The notes under the pieces: generated by a model | Told to the model about the DNA's origin: nothing | The model's input: only the letters and a program-made list of their open reading frames with translations | Database searches by the model: none | Origin: Microbotryomycetes sp. JL201 | Taxonomy: Eukaryota > Basidiomycota > Microbotryomycetes | DNA: 64,000 bases | Reading direction: 5' to 3' | NCBI GenBank assembly: GCA_033819885.1 | Contig: JAQYUZ010000033.1 | Location: 124,001 to 188,000, forward strand | Shown: one piece after another, positions 1-11,735 of the stretch | How positions within the stretch are numbered: the first letter of the stretch is position 1 | Layout of the letters: each line of letters opens with the position of its first letter | Program-made: the position numbers and the translations under genes

Positions 1-766
1 GGGCCGTAGCGGTCATAGCCGCCTCGTCCGCCGCCGTAATAGTCACGCGGTGGTGGCGGGCCGTATCGGTCATAACCACCTCGGCCGCCTCCACCTCCAA
101 ACCCGTCTGCAGAAAACGAGTCAATGCGCAGCCCTATCCAACAACAGACGAACATGACTGACCTCGCTTAGGTGGGCCATGATACTGTCCGGGTGTAGCT
201 GTACACAAGAGTGCGTTTCAATGAGCTTGTTCGACGACGGAAATGGCAACCCCGACTTACGAGTGCGAGCGCGGCCACGACGAGCCTTCTCAACGGTCAT
301 TGGTCGACCCATGAGCTCAGTAGCGTTCAAGCCGGCGATGGCAGCATCAGCGTCCTCGACTTGCTCCATCGTAACGAAAGCGAAGCCACGCGAATCTTTG
401 GAGTGGGGGTCGCGCATGACTTGGACCTTGTCAATCTGTATATGCAAGAGGATAAGCCTGCAGCTCCATGATTAGACTGGAGGAAGCACGTACGCGGCCG
501 TATTTGCCAAAGATCTCCTCAAGGTCACGCTCCTCGACGCGAGTCGACAAGCCCGAAACGTGCAAATTGTTGCCCGGGTTCTGGTCACCACCTCCACCTC
601 CTCGAGGAGCACTGGCACGGATCATCAGCTCTGCATAGGTGTGACGTGCCCGTGGGACTCACCGACCACGATCCTCCTCTCGAGCTGGCGGGGGTGGCGA
701 GCGCGATCGGCGAGGCGAGGCAGAGCGCTCGCGTTCGCGTTCGTCGTATCCTGTTGCGGAGAGCAT
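1..766 (-). CDS. SR/RGG-type RNA-binding protein, transformer-2-like (3' end off window)
   Basis: Single RRM protein likely acting in pre-mRNA splicing. Read on the minus strand, the N-terminus is rich in Arg-Ser-Pro and acidic-Arg runs. A glycine patch and an RRM follow, with RNP2-like LHVSGLS and RNP1-like RGFAFVTM, then an RGG-type tail with repeated GGYDRYGP units running off position 1. Frames join over three GT-AG introns: about 662-612 (51 bases), about 489-437, and about 260-107 (154 bases, longer than its neighbours). The layout of RS region, RRM, 'EKARRGRART' linker and Gly-rich tail matches Tra2-like proteins. The chosen ATG is at 766-764. A good 3' splice site (CGCAACAG) lies just inside it, so the real start may be in an unseen upstream exon. 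Family call is fairly sure; exact orthology is inferred. Confidence 0.75.
107..260 (-). other. Third intron of the Tra2-like gene
   Basis: The donor is GTAAGT (260 downwards) and the acceptor is TTTTCTGCAG ending at 107. Splicing keeps frame from the RRM linker into the glycine-rich tail. At 154 bases it is two to three times the usual intron length here. It reads open for a while in the upstream frame, so retention would give a truncated RRM protein without the RGG tail. Confidence 0.6.
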
Positions 767-1570
767 GAATAGCGACAACACGGAGCGAAGCCGGTTTCGA
801 TTCGGTGCGGTGGAAGGGGAAAGAGCGTTGGTAAGTCGGGTGTCGTTAAGCGAGGCAGATGTACGATGCGCATGAGTGTTTGTCAAGGAGAGACGAAGCG
901 GATGGAATTCGTCTGTTCGTCAACTACTGCAGTCGCAAGTCGCAAGCGAACCGAAAACCGCGGTCGAACGACGCGACCCGACGGACGCGCTTCATGGTCT
1001 ACGTTCGAGTCGCGAGACTGGAGCCGAAAAGTGCACAGAGGAGATGCAACAGAGCAGTCACAGGTCGCAAGCAGGAATGCCGCAATCGCGTGTTCGTTGC
1101 GCTCAGTCGGGCGTCACTCGTAGCCTGGCGAGACGCCAATGATCTCGAGATGCAGCACAGCCCTTGAGCAGGCATGCGTGAGTGCCGCGACAGTACGTTG
1201 TGCGGTGCACGTGCCGGTCTGGCGTAGAACGCGGATGCGGCCGAGCCGAACACGACAGCGCGCGAGCGTTGTTTTTCGCATCAGACGAGACGATCTATCT
1301 GTTGGGCAGGTGCACGCAGTCGAGAGCGAATCGATGGCTGACCTTGTTGTTCACTCATCGTCGACTGGTGGCGCCGGAGGCGGTGCGTGAGCTAGTTGAC
1401 GCAGTGGGCGACGCACGAGCGTCAAACCCCGGAAACCCGAAACCCGTTCGGGTACGCGCTTTGGTCGCACAAGACGAAATGCAAGCACTATTGCAACAAA
1501 CGAAGCAGTCATGGCAGGAACTGAGAAAAAACCCCGTGGAATTGAGTACACTGCACGTGAATGGAAATGC
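767..1570. other. Gene-poor stretch with a weak open frame
   Basis: This lies between the start of the Tra2-like gene and the 3' end of RPC2. It should hold the 5' region of the Tra2-like gene. A plus-strand frame at about 1182-1574 is open for 130 codons, but it lacks an ATG until its last third, resembles no family I know, and would overlap the RPC2 stop by four bases. I could not join it to an upstream ATG in frame. Treated as non-coding or unresolved. Confidence 0.4.
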
Positions 1571-4500
1571 CTAGACGGCATCCTCGAGAACCTGTGTGCG
1601 CCAAATGTCAATGGTTGGGCTTTCACCTGCCCATAGGCGCAACGTACGAGACGAGGAGCAATGTTCATCGCGAGCATTTCCTGGAACAAAAGCTTGCAAG
1701 CGTAAGGGATCGTCACTTTGACGACGCGTTTGGAAGTTTTGCAGCCTGACAATTTCAGCGTCAGTACAATGTAGCATGGTACCAGCCAAGAACAAGACTC
1801 ACGGATGCACCATCCGTTGTAACCCATGAAACCGCAATCCTGGCACACATCGACCTTGAACGCGTCCGAACTGAGCATCAACCGCTCGAGCAACAACTGA
1901 GCAGCGCCGTGAGCAATCAAGCAATCACGCTCCATCTCTCCGAGACGCAATCCACCATCTCGCGAGCGACCTTCGGTAGGTTGGCGGGTCAAAACGGCTC
2001 GGGGACCACTGTACGAGAGATAGAGCCGCGTTCAGCATCACTACAAGGACCGGCCAACATAGGCGAAAACCACGCTCACCGTGCGCGCGAATGCATCTTG
2101 TCAACGACCATGTGCTTGAGCTTTTGGTAATAGATCGGACCCATAAAGACGTATGTCTCCAGCGCTTGGCCCGTGATGCCCGACGTCAGATAGTCCTTGC
2201 CAGCGTAACTGTATCCAGCGTCAATCAAGACTTGGCTCATGTCTGCCGCCTTGCTGCCGCCGAAAGCCGTTCCGTACTCGAACTTGCCCTTGAGCACTCC
2301 TGCCTTGCCAGACAACAGCTCGAGCATTTTGCCGACGGTCATACGAGATGGGAAACCATGAGGATTCATGATAATGTCAGGACAGACGCCCTTGTCATTG
2401 AACGGCATGTCCTCTTGCGGCACAATCAGTCCACAGACACCCTTTTGACCGTGACGTGAAGAAAACTTGTCTCCGAGCTCGGGCCGACGGGTTTGGCGGA
2501 TCAAGACTTTGACGAGCGTATTGTCTTGCTCAGTATCCGTCAACAGCACCTTGTCAATGTAGCCGTGGATCGGTGCACGGTACGTCATGCCCGTGTTCTT
2601 CCATGAAGTAGCGCTAGACGCGTTCGCGGTCGTCTGGACACCATTGTCATTGGCGTTGGCGGGTGTCTGCTTGTTGATGTACACAGAGCCCGGGTTGACC
2701 TGTTCGCCGACGTGCGCCAATCCGTCATTGTCGAGAATGTTGTATCGGGCAATGACTTGACCATCGGCTTCTTTCGGCGGATCTGCAAGTCGATCATATC
2801 TATGGAAAGGGGCTCAGCACCGACCGAATCAAACAACCGTATTGGTGTACCTACAGGCCATTCGGATAGCGCTTGATAAGAGTTGCGTACTTGCGAAACA
2901 CCTGACACCGTCCGAACCCACGATCGACACTCGCGCGATTGAGAATCAGAGCATCCTCAATATCGTAGCCCGAGTAACTCATGACGGCCACAATGGCGTT
3001 CTGACCTGCTGGCAAGCGGTCATAGCCAACGAGCTCGATTGTCTTTGTGCGACACATGGGTGTTTGCGGGTATACCATGAGGTACAGCAGCGTATCGATG
3101 CGTTCGAGTTGATTGTGTGCGATCGCTCCAATAGCTTGCTTACCCATAGCGCATTGGTACGTGTTGCGAGGCGATTGATTGTGGTGAGGATACGGGATGA
3201 GGCCGGCAACGGCTCCAAGCAGCGTGAATGGTTCAATCTCGAGATGCGTCGTTGCCTCTGTGATGTCGCGTTCGTACAGAGCAATGAAAGCATCATTCTC
3301 TTCGTTGACGTCGAGATACTCGAGTAAGCCGCGCTGCAAAAAGTCGTCAAATGTCCATTTCTTCTCGCGCAAAAACTAACAGCACGAAGCCGTGTCAGCG
3401 AAACGTCTTAGAAGCCTCCTCCAAATGAAACTGACCTTGATATGTACGTCTTTGACGCGACTCTGGCAGTTCTCGACAATGATCATCGGCCGACAGATAC
3501 GTCCACCGTCGCTGGCAATGTGAATGGCTTGCTGTTGGGTGTTGACGTAGATGCTGACAAACTCGTTGATTCGTCCTGCCCGTCTCAGTTGCCTGAACTG
3601 CGTGACGAATCGCGGTGCGCATCGAGTGAGGCCGAGTACATTACCGTTGAGGTAAACGATGAAATGATTAGGGGCGTAAATCTCGCTGCCGTCCAGCGTG
3701 TTGACGTCCTCGACACCGATCATGAAGCAGACGTTCCAGATCGGCTCCTCCTCGACGTCGGTTGTGATGTGAGTCATGAGAGCCAAGTTTTTCACGAGAC
3801 CGCAAGCTTCGCCTTCAGGCGTATCACTGGGACACAATACACCCCATTGACTCGGTTGTAGAGCACGTGGTCCAGACACTTTTCGCGTCTTTTCGAATTG
3901 TGAGGATATGCGCGTCATCATACCGAGTGCCGAGATGAAAGACAGGCGACTGAGCACGTGAGTGATGCCCGCCCTCTCCATCTTGAAACGTTTGAGAGAC
4001 CAGTTGCCCGTCGAAATGGCTCGCACAAAACCTTGCGTGATGCCGTCGCCATGCAAATGGAATTGCTTCATCGCGTCAAACTCTTGAGCTCGGTTCGGCT
4101 TTTTCAGAATCTTGTCAATATTCGTCTTGAGATCATGGTTGAATTTCTTGAACAGGTCCTCGAACAAGAGCGACAGCAGCTGGCCAGCCCTGCACCAAGA
4201 AAATGTCAGCTCGCCTGAAGGTGTCTGCGCATCCGCAGTAGCTTTAGTTTACAGCTCGAGACGCTTGTTGCCAACATAATCACGATCATCGACGCTCTTG
4301 GGATCGATCATGGCCATCAAAACCCTCCGCACCATCAAGGCAATGTAGACGGCCTTCGGCCGAAAGTTGAGGTCTTCGACGGGCACATGCGCCAACACAA
4401 CCGTTGCCAACACCTCGATCGCTTCTTCGGACGCCGGTCGTCGACCTGTCCAACCTCCGCCCGGTCCTGTCCTCCTGATGATCTTGACTCGAGATCCAAT

Positions 4501-5954
4501 GTAGTCGAGAGCCTGCTGCTGGGTCTGAACGTTGATCTTTGTGCCGCTTTTGGTCTTGAGCTCGAGCAAATCTTCAATGTTTACAGAAAACCTCGAACGA
4601 TACTCTTCGTTGTTGCCACAAACGATTTGAACGATCTCACGAGCAGAGACGATACCCATAGCGCGCAGCACGATGGCGACGGGAATGTCTTCGTGGATAG
4701 AATTGTGCTTGAGGTATATCTTGCCGTGTTTTGTCAAGATGTACGTTTTTGATTTGCGCTCGAGCGTGGAACTGCGGATAGTGCAACTTTTCAGCATCAG
4801 GCGAGCATGAACAACATGTCATTGCGCGCACTAACCTAGTAACTGAGGCTTGGACGAGCTGCTTCTTTTCGTCCGTCTCGACAATGATTCGATTTTTGGA
4901 CAGTTGCTCTTGTACAAGGATGACCTTTTCGGTCCCTTTGACGACAAAGTACCCGCCCGGGTCGAGTGGACACTCGGTCATTTTGGCGAGCTGCTCCTTG
5001 CTTTTGTTGGCCAGGACGCATTTGTTGCTGCGGAGCATAATCGGCAAGCGTCCGATACGTATGCCTCTACTGTTGACTTCTTGCTTGCCACGCGAATATT
5101 TGACGCTGACGTATACTGGCGCAGAGTATGTCAGGTCGCGGAGGCGACACTCGTGTGGCGTGATGCCCAAGTTGATGGCGTTTTCATCGGTGCGCTCTGG
5201 CGATCCTACACGAATGTCTGTGTACTCGAGATAGAAGTTGGGATCGACGTCTGATGTGATGCGAGCGTTGGCCCGTACGATATTTTGCAGGTCGACGTCG
5301 ACGAAAAAGTTGAACGAGTCAATGTGCTGCTTGACGAGACCCTTGACTGCCAAAAAAGCCGGAAGCAGGTTCCACTTGTCCTGTCATGGTGTGAGACCGT
5401 CAGTTTCGGTCTGTGGCGTGGAGAGTATCGGGATTTTGACCAACCTCGACTGCCTTGATGCCGTCCGTGAGCCCTTTGCCCTTGAAGTTTTGGTTGCCCA
5501 TACCAGTCATTCCTTGCTGCAAAGACTCCAAGTCTGTGACGTTCTGTAGCGACTTGATTTCTTGCACCGTAGCTTTTTGTTTGCCCTTGAGCTTGCTCGA
5601 CAGTGGCAACTCGTTCTCGGCCACGTATTGTGGTTGGCCGTTTGCGAGCGGTCCGTCGATGACGTCTGCCATTTCTGTGTCGCCTTCACCTGTCTCTTGC
5701 GTCTCGTCGAGATCCATGGGCTCTGTCGGCAGAGCAGTCGCTGGCGGTTCGCTCAGCGCAGACAACGTCGGTTTGCTGTCGTCTTCATCGTCGCCTGCGG
5801 CACTTGGCGTCGGCCTTGGCGAGTTGTCTATGCTCGTTGAGGTTGAAGGTGCCGGCGACGGTTCTGCAGACGATGCCTGTGCGGCTGCGGCGGCCTTCTT
5901 CTTGTTTGCGAGCACGGCCGCGACCCTGTTTCTCGGCGGCACTGCGCAAGACAT
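1571..5954 (-). CDS. RPC2: DNA-directed RNA polymerase III second-largest subunit RPC2
   Basis: Beta-like catalytic subunit of RNA polymerase III, which makes tRNA, 5S rRNA and U6 in the nucleus. About eight short introns join exons that together match the human POLR3B/yeast Ret1 pattern rather than RPB2: [89 protein letters not shown] and [22 protein letters not shown]-terminal zinc ribbon (CQDC then CIRC, the second pair formed across an intron) precedes the stop at 1571-1573. The first about 170 residues are an Ala/Ser/Asp/Glu-rich extension not found in human POLR3B. A strong 3' splice site (CTTGCGCAG) lies five codons inside the chosen ATG, with a donor near 5995, so the true first exon may lie upstream or translation may start further in. 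Identity is very sure; the N-terminus is not. Confidence 0.93.
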
Positions 5955-6413
5955 GAGTGGTCAGGCGCTAGTTGTCTACTCTTGAGAGTAATCAAGCTTA
6001 CTCGCTCGTCAACTCGGGTGTTGTTCGTCAGCGTGGAAGCCGACGAGACGTGAAAAGGCTCGGGCGCCTGCTGCGGAGCTGCTCTGCCCAGGGATCGGCT
6101 ACAAAGGCGACTAGGTCACGTTTGTGTAACGAAGACTGAAAGCGCGCCGCGCTTGCTGCCCTGGTATGGCCACGTGAGGAGCACAGAGCTGCCGAGTCAC
6201 GCCCGACCCAAAAAGAGGCGCGCGAGGGGCCTGAGCGCTCCCGGCCATGCATTTTCATCGGGTTCAAGGGATCGCCTTCCTCTGCCCGCTCATCAGCTTT
6301 CGCTCGAGTGGAAGCAAGCACCGCTGGTCAAGGCAAGCGACGCGTACTGCCACGCGAAAACGAGTCTCGCCTGGCCATTCATCTCAGGCCAACATCGCCT
6401 TCCGAACCCGACT
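5955..6413. promoter_or_regulatory. Divergent intergenic region between RPC2 and DPH6
   Basis: A 459-base stretch between two head-to-head starts, so it should hold both promoters. On the RPC2 strand, a GTAAGC donor near 5995 and a CTTGCGCAG acceptor near 5942 suggest a 5' UTR intron. A minus-strand frame (6028-6321) is open but ends before it can join RPC2. No TATA-like box stands out. Confidence 0.5.
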
Positions 6414-9093
6414 ATGAAGGTCGTCGGGCTGCTGTCTGGCGGCAAGGATTCGGTGTACAACTTGTTGCACTGTGTCATCAATGGCCACGAGCCCGTGTGC
6501 GTCGCAAGCTTGGGTCCGCCCGCGCAAGTGGACGAGCTCGACTCGTACATGTACCAGACCGTCGGTCACTCGGGTCTCGCGCTGCTGGCTCAGGCTCTAG
6601 ACTTGCCGCTGTTTGTTCACACGATCACCGGGACGGCAGTAGAGCAGGGCGCAGAGTACGGCAGCAGAACGGCTCGCGGGCGAGGCACAATTGGCGACGA
6701 GACGGAAGACTTGGTCGCTTTGCTCACAAAAGTCAAGGCACGTGTCTGTCTACTGTCTGACTGCCCTGCCGGCGCTCATGCCGCTTACGTGCTCTGTGCA
6801 GGAGGCCATGCCCGACGTCAAAGGCGTTGCCTGTGGCGCAATCTTGTCAAACTACCAACGCGTCCGGGTAGAGCACGTGTGCGTGACAGAACAATTTTAA
6901 ACATCATGTGCTCACACTCCGGAACCAGCTGCTCGCGATTGGGCCTGACGCCAATCGCATATTTGTGGGAGCGCAAGCAAGAAGATTTGCTGGCAGAGAT
7001 GGTCAACGCTGGCATGGACAGCGTCCTCGTCAAAGTCGCGGGAGCAGGGTAAGCATCGAATACACTCGCATATCTCAGGTCACGGAATACCGACTTTGGC
7101 AACAGACTTCGAGTTGAGCACCTCGGAAGGTCGCTGAGCCAGATGCAACCGACCTTGCACGCTCTGGTAAGTGTTACGAAGGGGACACTCGTTGCTCGAT
7201 GGCTGAGCTGAATTCAAAATCGGGTTCAGAACGCCAAATATCAACTGCATGTTTGTGGTGAAGGCGGAGAGTACGAAACTTTTACGGTCGACTGTCCGCT
7301 TTTCAAGAAGAAAGTTGTCCTGTGAGTGTCCGCTTCCATTCAGCTTCCAAAGTTCAGTCCTGAAACGTCATCGTGAAGGGACAAAGTGACAACAGTCGTA
7401 TCCGACTCGAACCCGTTCGCCACCGTCGCTCACTGGCACATTGACGAATGCCACCTGGAAGACAAGACCGAGCATCCCCTCGACGAAACTTTTGATGAAA
7501 CTAGACAAAGGCTTATCTCGATTGTTCAAACGCCAGCTCTGCTGGACGACACCGGCTTGGCCATATCCAAGGCGGCGAGCAAGTTGGTGAAGAATTTCGA
7601 CAGTTTGCCCGCCGAGCTACGAGACATCGTCGAGAGCTTTGCTGGTCAAGTGATATCGTCCTCGGAGATTGCATCACCTCAGTCTTATCGAAAGGGAAAC
7701 TGGCTTTCTGTATCCGAGGTGACGGCAGACAGAAATTGCGCCTCGATTGAAGACGAAGTCGACAGTTGCTTTCAATTGCTCAATGGTCAGCCATCCCGAA
7801 AGATTGTCTGACAAACTCGAGAGTCTGACCATCGGTGATGCACAGCGATGCTGACAGAGGAAAGCGCGGATCTGTTGTCGATCGCCCACATCAACATCTA
7901 CCTCTCATCTGAATCCATGCATCTTTTTCCACGCATCAACACCGTCTATTCGACTTATTTCGGAACATCACCTCCCACACGGGCTTGTGTGTCGGTCAAT
8001 CTCCCCGCAAACAGACGCATCAAACTTGACGCCACAGCCTTTGTCGCGTCCGCTGACAACGTGACGAGGAAAGCTTTGCACGTTCAATCATTGTCGTACT
8101 GGGCGCCTGCCAACATCGGTCCTTACTCTCAATGTATCACGCTCGGTTACCCCGGCTCGAGGATGTTTATAGCTGGCCAGATTCCTCTCGAGCCAAAATC
8201 ATTGTCTCTCGGCACAGAAGCAGTGCCAGACGGGTTTGCGAGGGACGTTGCACTGAGCTTACAGCATGTTGGGAGGGCTAAGAAGGCGGGGACGGAAAGT
8301 AGGTGGCTTGGAGAATGCGAAGGTGGAGTCTGCTGGATAGGACCTGTTGAGACTCGAGAAGCTTGGTTGGAGAGGTGCGTCAAAGCCGACAGAGGATGGA
8401 GACGGTTCTATGCAGGCGCCAGTCAGCCAGAAGAAGCTTGGGAAGAAGACCATTACGAGGAGGGCATGTCAACTAGTGCTGGCATGGTCTACGTTCAAGC
8501 CGAAGAATTGCCTCGAGGCGCGAGCATAGAGTGGCAGGTGACGTGGGCGACGGGTGTCGACCTGGCTGTGGCGGATGATGTTGACTCTGATGAGGACGAG
8601 GGCCTGGTACGAACGACGTCCGCGGCTGGCTCTGGCGGTCACCAGTTCGAGACGCTCGGTGAGTGACGGATTTGAAGCGAATTGTTACCTTGCCTGATGT
8701 GCATTGAATGCTTGCAGAGGGTGGACACGTTACAATACAGCGCGCGCCATGCAATATGGGCCCATCTGTCGTTCACGTCATCTCTTGTTCACGAGACCTG
8801 ATCGCCGAGTCGAGCTTCAAGCTCAACGCTGCGCAACACGGTGGCGTCGTTAGCGTCAAAGCATTCCATTTGCCAAACATATCAATCCAGCAAGGTATGT
8901 TTCATGTTTCGGCGATCGAGGCGCTTCTGACATGCCGTGTTGAGCAGTACAAGAAGCCGCAATGGCCTGGTTAGAAGGATGTGATCTCAAAGCATTTTCT
9001 ACAGTATGCGTCAGGCGCATATCGACCATCGATGCGGACGAGCGAGTCTACTCGCATGGTATTTCATTTGTGGTGACAGTGCTCGCAAAATAG
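6414..9093 (+). CDS. DPH6: Diphthine-ammonia ligase (DPH6) with C-terminal RidA-like domains
   Basis: ATP-dependent amidation of diphthine to diphthamide on elongation factor 2, in the cytosol. The protein opens [19 protein letters not shown], the N-type ATP-pyrophosphatase loop (SGGKDS) of the family. It continues through a [18 protein letters not shown] segment, [10 protein letters not shown], and the [10 protein letters not shown] signature before the first domain ends. The rest (from about 7850) carries two YjgF/RidA-like regions ([12 protein letters not shown] with [15 protein letters not shown] is the clearest), as in yeast Dph6. Several introns split the gene. The first (6738-6801) has a GC donor (AAG|GCACGT) if the conserved [11 protein letters not shown] join is right. 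The last intron (from about 8895) joins CAAG to TACAAG, giving the terminal exon and a TAG at 9091-9093. It converges on DUS4 98 bases away. Function is sure; some middle exon edges are approximate. Confidence 0.9.
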
Positions 9094-9190
9094 TCATGGC
9101 AGACATTACAACAACACTTGACAAATTTCATTATTGAGCGTCTACAGAGGACCTACAGCCTCCTGGACGCCTTTGTTTTGATTTCTTGCA

Positions 9191-10715
9191 TCAGCACAGA
9201 AACTTGAAAGCCGTAGCTCGTGCCATCTTACTTTTGCTCACGCTCGGTCTTAGCAGCAGACCCATTTCGTCTGTCAGGTAATCAATAACGGCGGCGTAGC
9301 TGGGCAATGAGTTGAAAAACACCCTCTCTTGACGTGACTTGAATTGCGATTCGAGCATGTAAGCTACGTGCCGGTGGAAGAGGGGAAAGATGAGTCCACA
9401 AGCAGTCGAGATTTGGATGAATTGCTGCTCGTAAGCTGGAATGAGTTTCTGACGCAGGCATGCGACCTAGTAACATACTGTGACGGCGTCCAGGGGAGTC
9501 TCGACAAACCCAGCGAACAAAGCCTGGATCGAAAGGCCAATTCAGCGATCGTTGATCGGTATGGCAGGTGAGAGACGGACCGGGTTGGCGAGCAGACCTC
9601 GTGCGCTCATGGCACCGCGAGCTCCAGTGACCTCCCTGCTCTTATTGGCCTCTTCGAGCGTAAAGACGTCTCCGTTTGCAACGCAAGGCACCTGGCCACG
9701 AGCGCATTCGATTGCAAATCTGATAGCGTCAAGATTGACAGGGTGTGATTGGGACTGTTGATGCCGTGTTCGACCATGGACTGTCAAGATGTCCGCTCCA
9801 GCTTCAATTGCAGTTCGAACGAGAGTGTTTGTCAAGCTGGACAGGCGCGGAAAGATTGAGCTATCGCCCAACAAGAGCAGTTTCGTATGTAACTGACCTC
9901 AAGTCCGCGTCGACCCTGATTTTGACGCTCACAGGAAAGTCCCATCCAAGTCGTTGCTTTGTTGCCCTGACGAGGTCCCGCACAGATTCTGGTTTTCGCA
10001 GCAGGGCTGAACCAATACCTTCCTGAAAAGCCCATTTCTGTGGACAGCCTGCGTACACGGGATAGTTGAGTCTCAGAAACGAAAAATCAAGTTTGTCACT
10101 GACCGCAGTTGAGATCGATACCATCGACCCAAGGGCGCACGAGCTCTGCTGCATCTGCTAGGTGAACCGGATCGTTTGCCGCAAACTGAACAATCATGCT
10201 GCCCTTGACACGGCGAGTTCTCTTCTTGCCTTGCGTCTTGGTGTGTATGCCGCTCCTCCGTTCTGGTGAGTCGTCCCACTCTGGCGCAGGATTGCCAGTC
10301 CACCGCTCAACCAACTCAAAACTCCCTCGCTCGGCAGCGTTTGTTGAAAAGTCTGCGTCTCGAGCGATCTGAGACCTCGAGAACTCTTTGGCAAGCATCA
10401 TCGGCGTCGTCGTGATGTGGCAATCGTACAGAGACACGAGTTGACGGAACGGCAGCTTTGAGTAGCGTACCTGTCGCCGCACAGCGGATCAGAGAGGCCT
10501 GATAGTGTTCTAGAACGGTGTCTAACATACCATTGGAGCTATTGCCAGGTCAAAACCATCATTCAGCACGCAAGCGCCGAGCTACAGTGAAGCCAAAAAA
10601 AAACAGAAGCCCGACGCGACTGACCACAGACATTGATGCCCTCGAATGAGCTCAAGAGAATTTGGGGCGTGACTCGCTCGACAGGCTCCGCATGCTGCGA
10701 CGGGTGGACTGTCAT
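9191..10715 (-). CDS. DUS4: tRNA-dihydrouridine synthase, DUS4 type
   Basis: FMN- and NADPH-dependent reduction of uridine to dihydrouridine in the D-loop (positions 20a/20b in the yeast enzyme). The protein starts MTVHPSQHAEPVERVTPQIL, then joins over an intron to APM and VRYSKLPFRQLVSLYDC, the characteristic Dus4 substrate-pocket start. The catalytic region LNCG/CPQKWAFQEGIGSALL supplies the conserved Cys across an intron. SVKIRVD, ILTVHGRTR, VPCVANGDV and SARGLLANP/ALFAGF follow as in the TIM barrel of the family. The C-terminal helical part includes FHRHVAYMLE. About six introns. The last TGA is at 9191-9193, facing DPH6. The donor at GLLANP (GTCCGT) is weak but gives the expected join. 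Confidence 0.88.
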
Positions 10716-11735
10716 GGTCGCCGCCGGTCGGACGAGGTGGACCGCTCGAGCCTCGGCGGTGGCAATTCTTTAAACGCTCACTGCGGATTGGATCATAATG
10801 CCAAGATCCACTCAGACTTCTGAATGCTCCATGCTCATGCCAGCATGCCGGCCCCTGCCGCCAAGATTTGACTACCTTCCTGCTGCGTCGATGTCATTCG
10901 ATCTGCTGCCACCAACTACATCCTACCCGCATTGAAGCCCCGGATTGACATGTGCATGCATGCGGCACACTAATCAATGCTGATATGAAAGTGCAGGTTC
11001 AGCTGATCGCTGCGACGCGAGCTCAAAGCAACGTCTCTGTGAATGATGTGATTATTGCTTTCCAGGTTGCGATGTACAACACGGAACACGGGAGTAAACT
11101 TTGTTGCATGCCATGAAAAGTACGCTGGCTTGTTTTCACGTGAAGCGAGCCCCTCGCTCCGCAAGCTGACCCCCATTTGCGCTTTTCCCATCGATGCTGT
11201 CGAGTCTGCGGCGGAGCACACAGGCGCGAGCAGGCATGAGGTTCACAGTCATGCTACCGACGAGTTCTGTGCACGGACTTGGATATATGCACCACATACT
11301 GTCACAGGCAAAAACGGATGACGTGTCTACCGAAAAGCCCGATTGCGTTTCTGTGGGGATATCCGGTTCTGTATTACGGTAGAAGCCTCGCCAAAAGAAG
11401 CCGCGCATGACGTCCGCGGGCTGGCGGGATGTAGCCGTCACTTACTTGCTTGCTTATCGACATTTGCAAAGTTTACAAGGCGAGCAAGCTGCGACAAGAG
11501 AGCTATGACGTCGTTCCCCGGACAAATTTTTTTCGGTATAACCGCGGCAGCTTCCGTGCTAACGAGACGAGACGCAGCGGTGACCGAAATAGCTGTCTCC
11601 CCGCGCCTTGGCAGGCAAGACTGTGGCATGCAAAGCGAAAACAGGCCTATGACGCAGTGCCGGTCCCCGTTTTCATTCTCCGCGACCCGACCGCAAGTTT
11701 TCGCTACCTTGGCTTCTCTCCTTTCTTCGTTGACC
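10716..11735. promoter_or_regulatory. Divergent region between DUS4 and the sugar porter
   Basis: About 1 kb without a gene I can support. It separates head-to-head starts. Short frames on both strands (for example plus 11055-11321) have no family likeness. An open frame in phase with the sugar-porter start runs back to about 11343, but its residues look non-coding. Expect both promoters and the porter's 5' leader here. Confidence 0.45.

Noticed and set aside
1182-1574. Plus-strand open frame of 130 codons overlapping the RPC2 stop
   Set aside because: It has no ATG before its last third, no upstream exon could be joined in frame, and no family likeness was found.
1571-5954. RPB2 (RNA polymerase II) as identity of the large minus-strand gene
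   Set aside because: The N-terminal block DKWNLLPAF...[11 protein letters not shown] and many later blocks match the polymerase III subunit POLR3B/Ret1, not RPB2.
11343-11735. N-terminal extension of the sugar porter
   Set aside because: The frame is open by chance; the translation is unlike porter N-termini, and ATG 11736 starts a typical Ser/Thr-rich leader.
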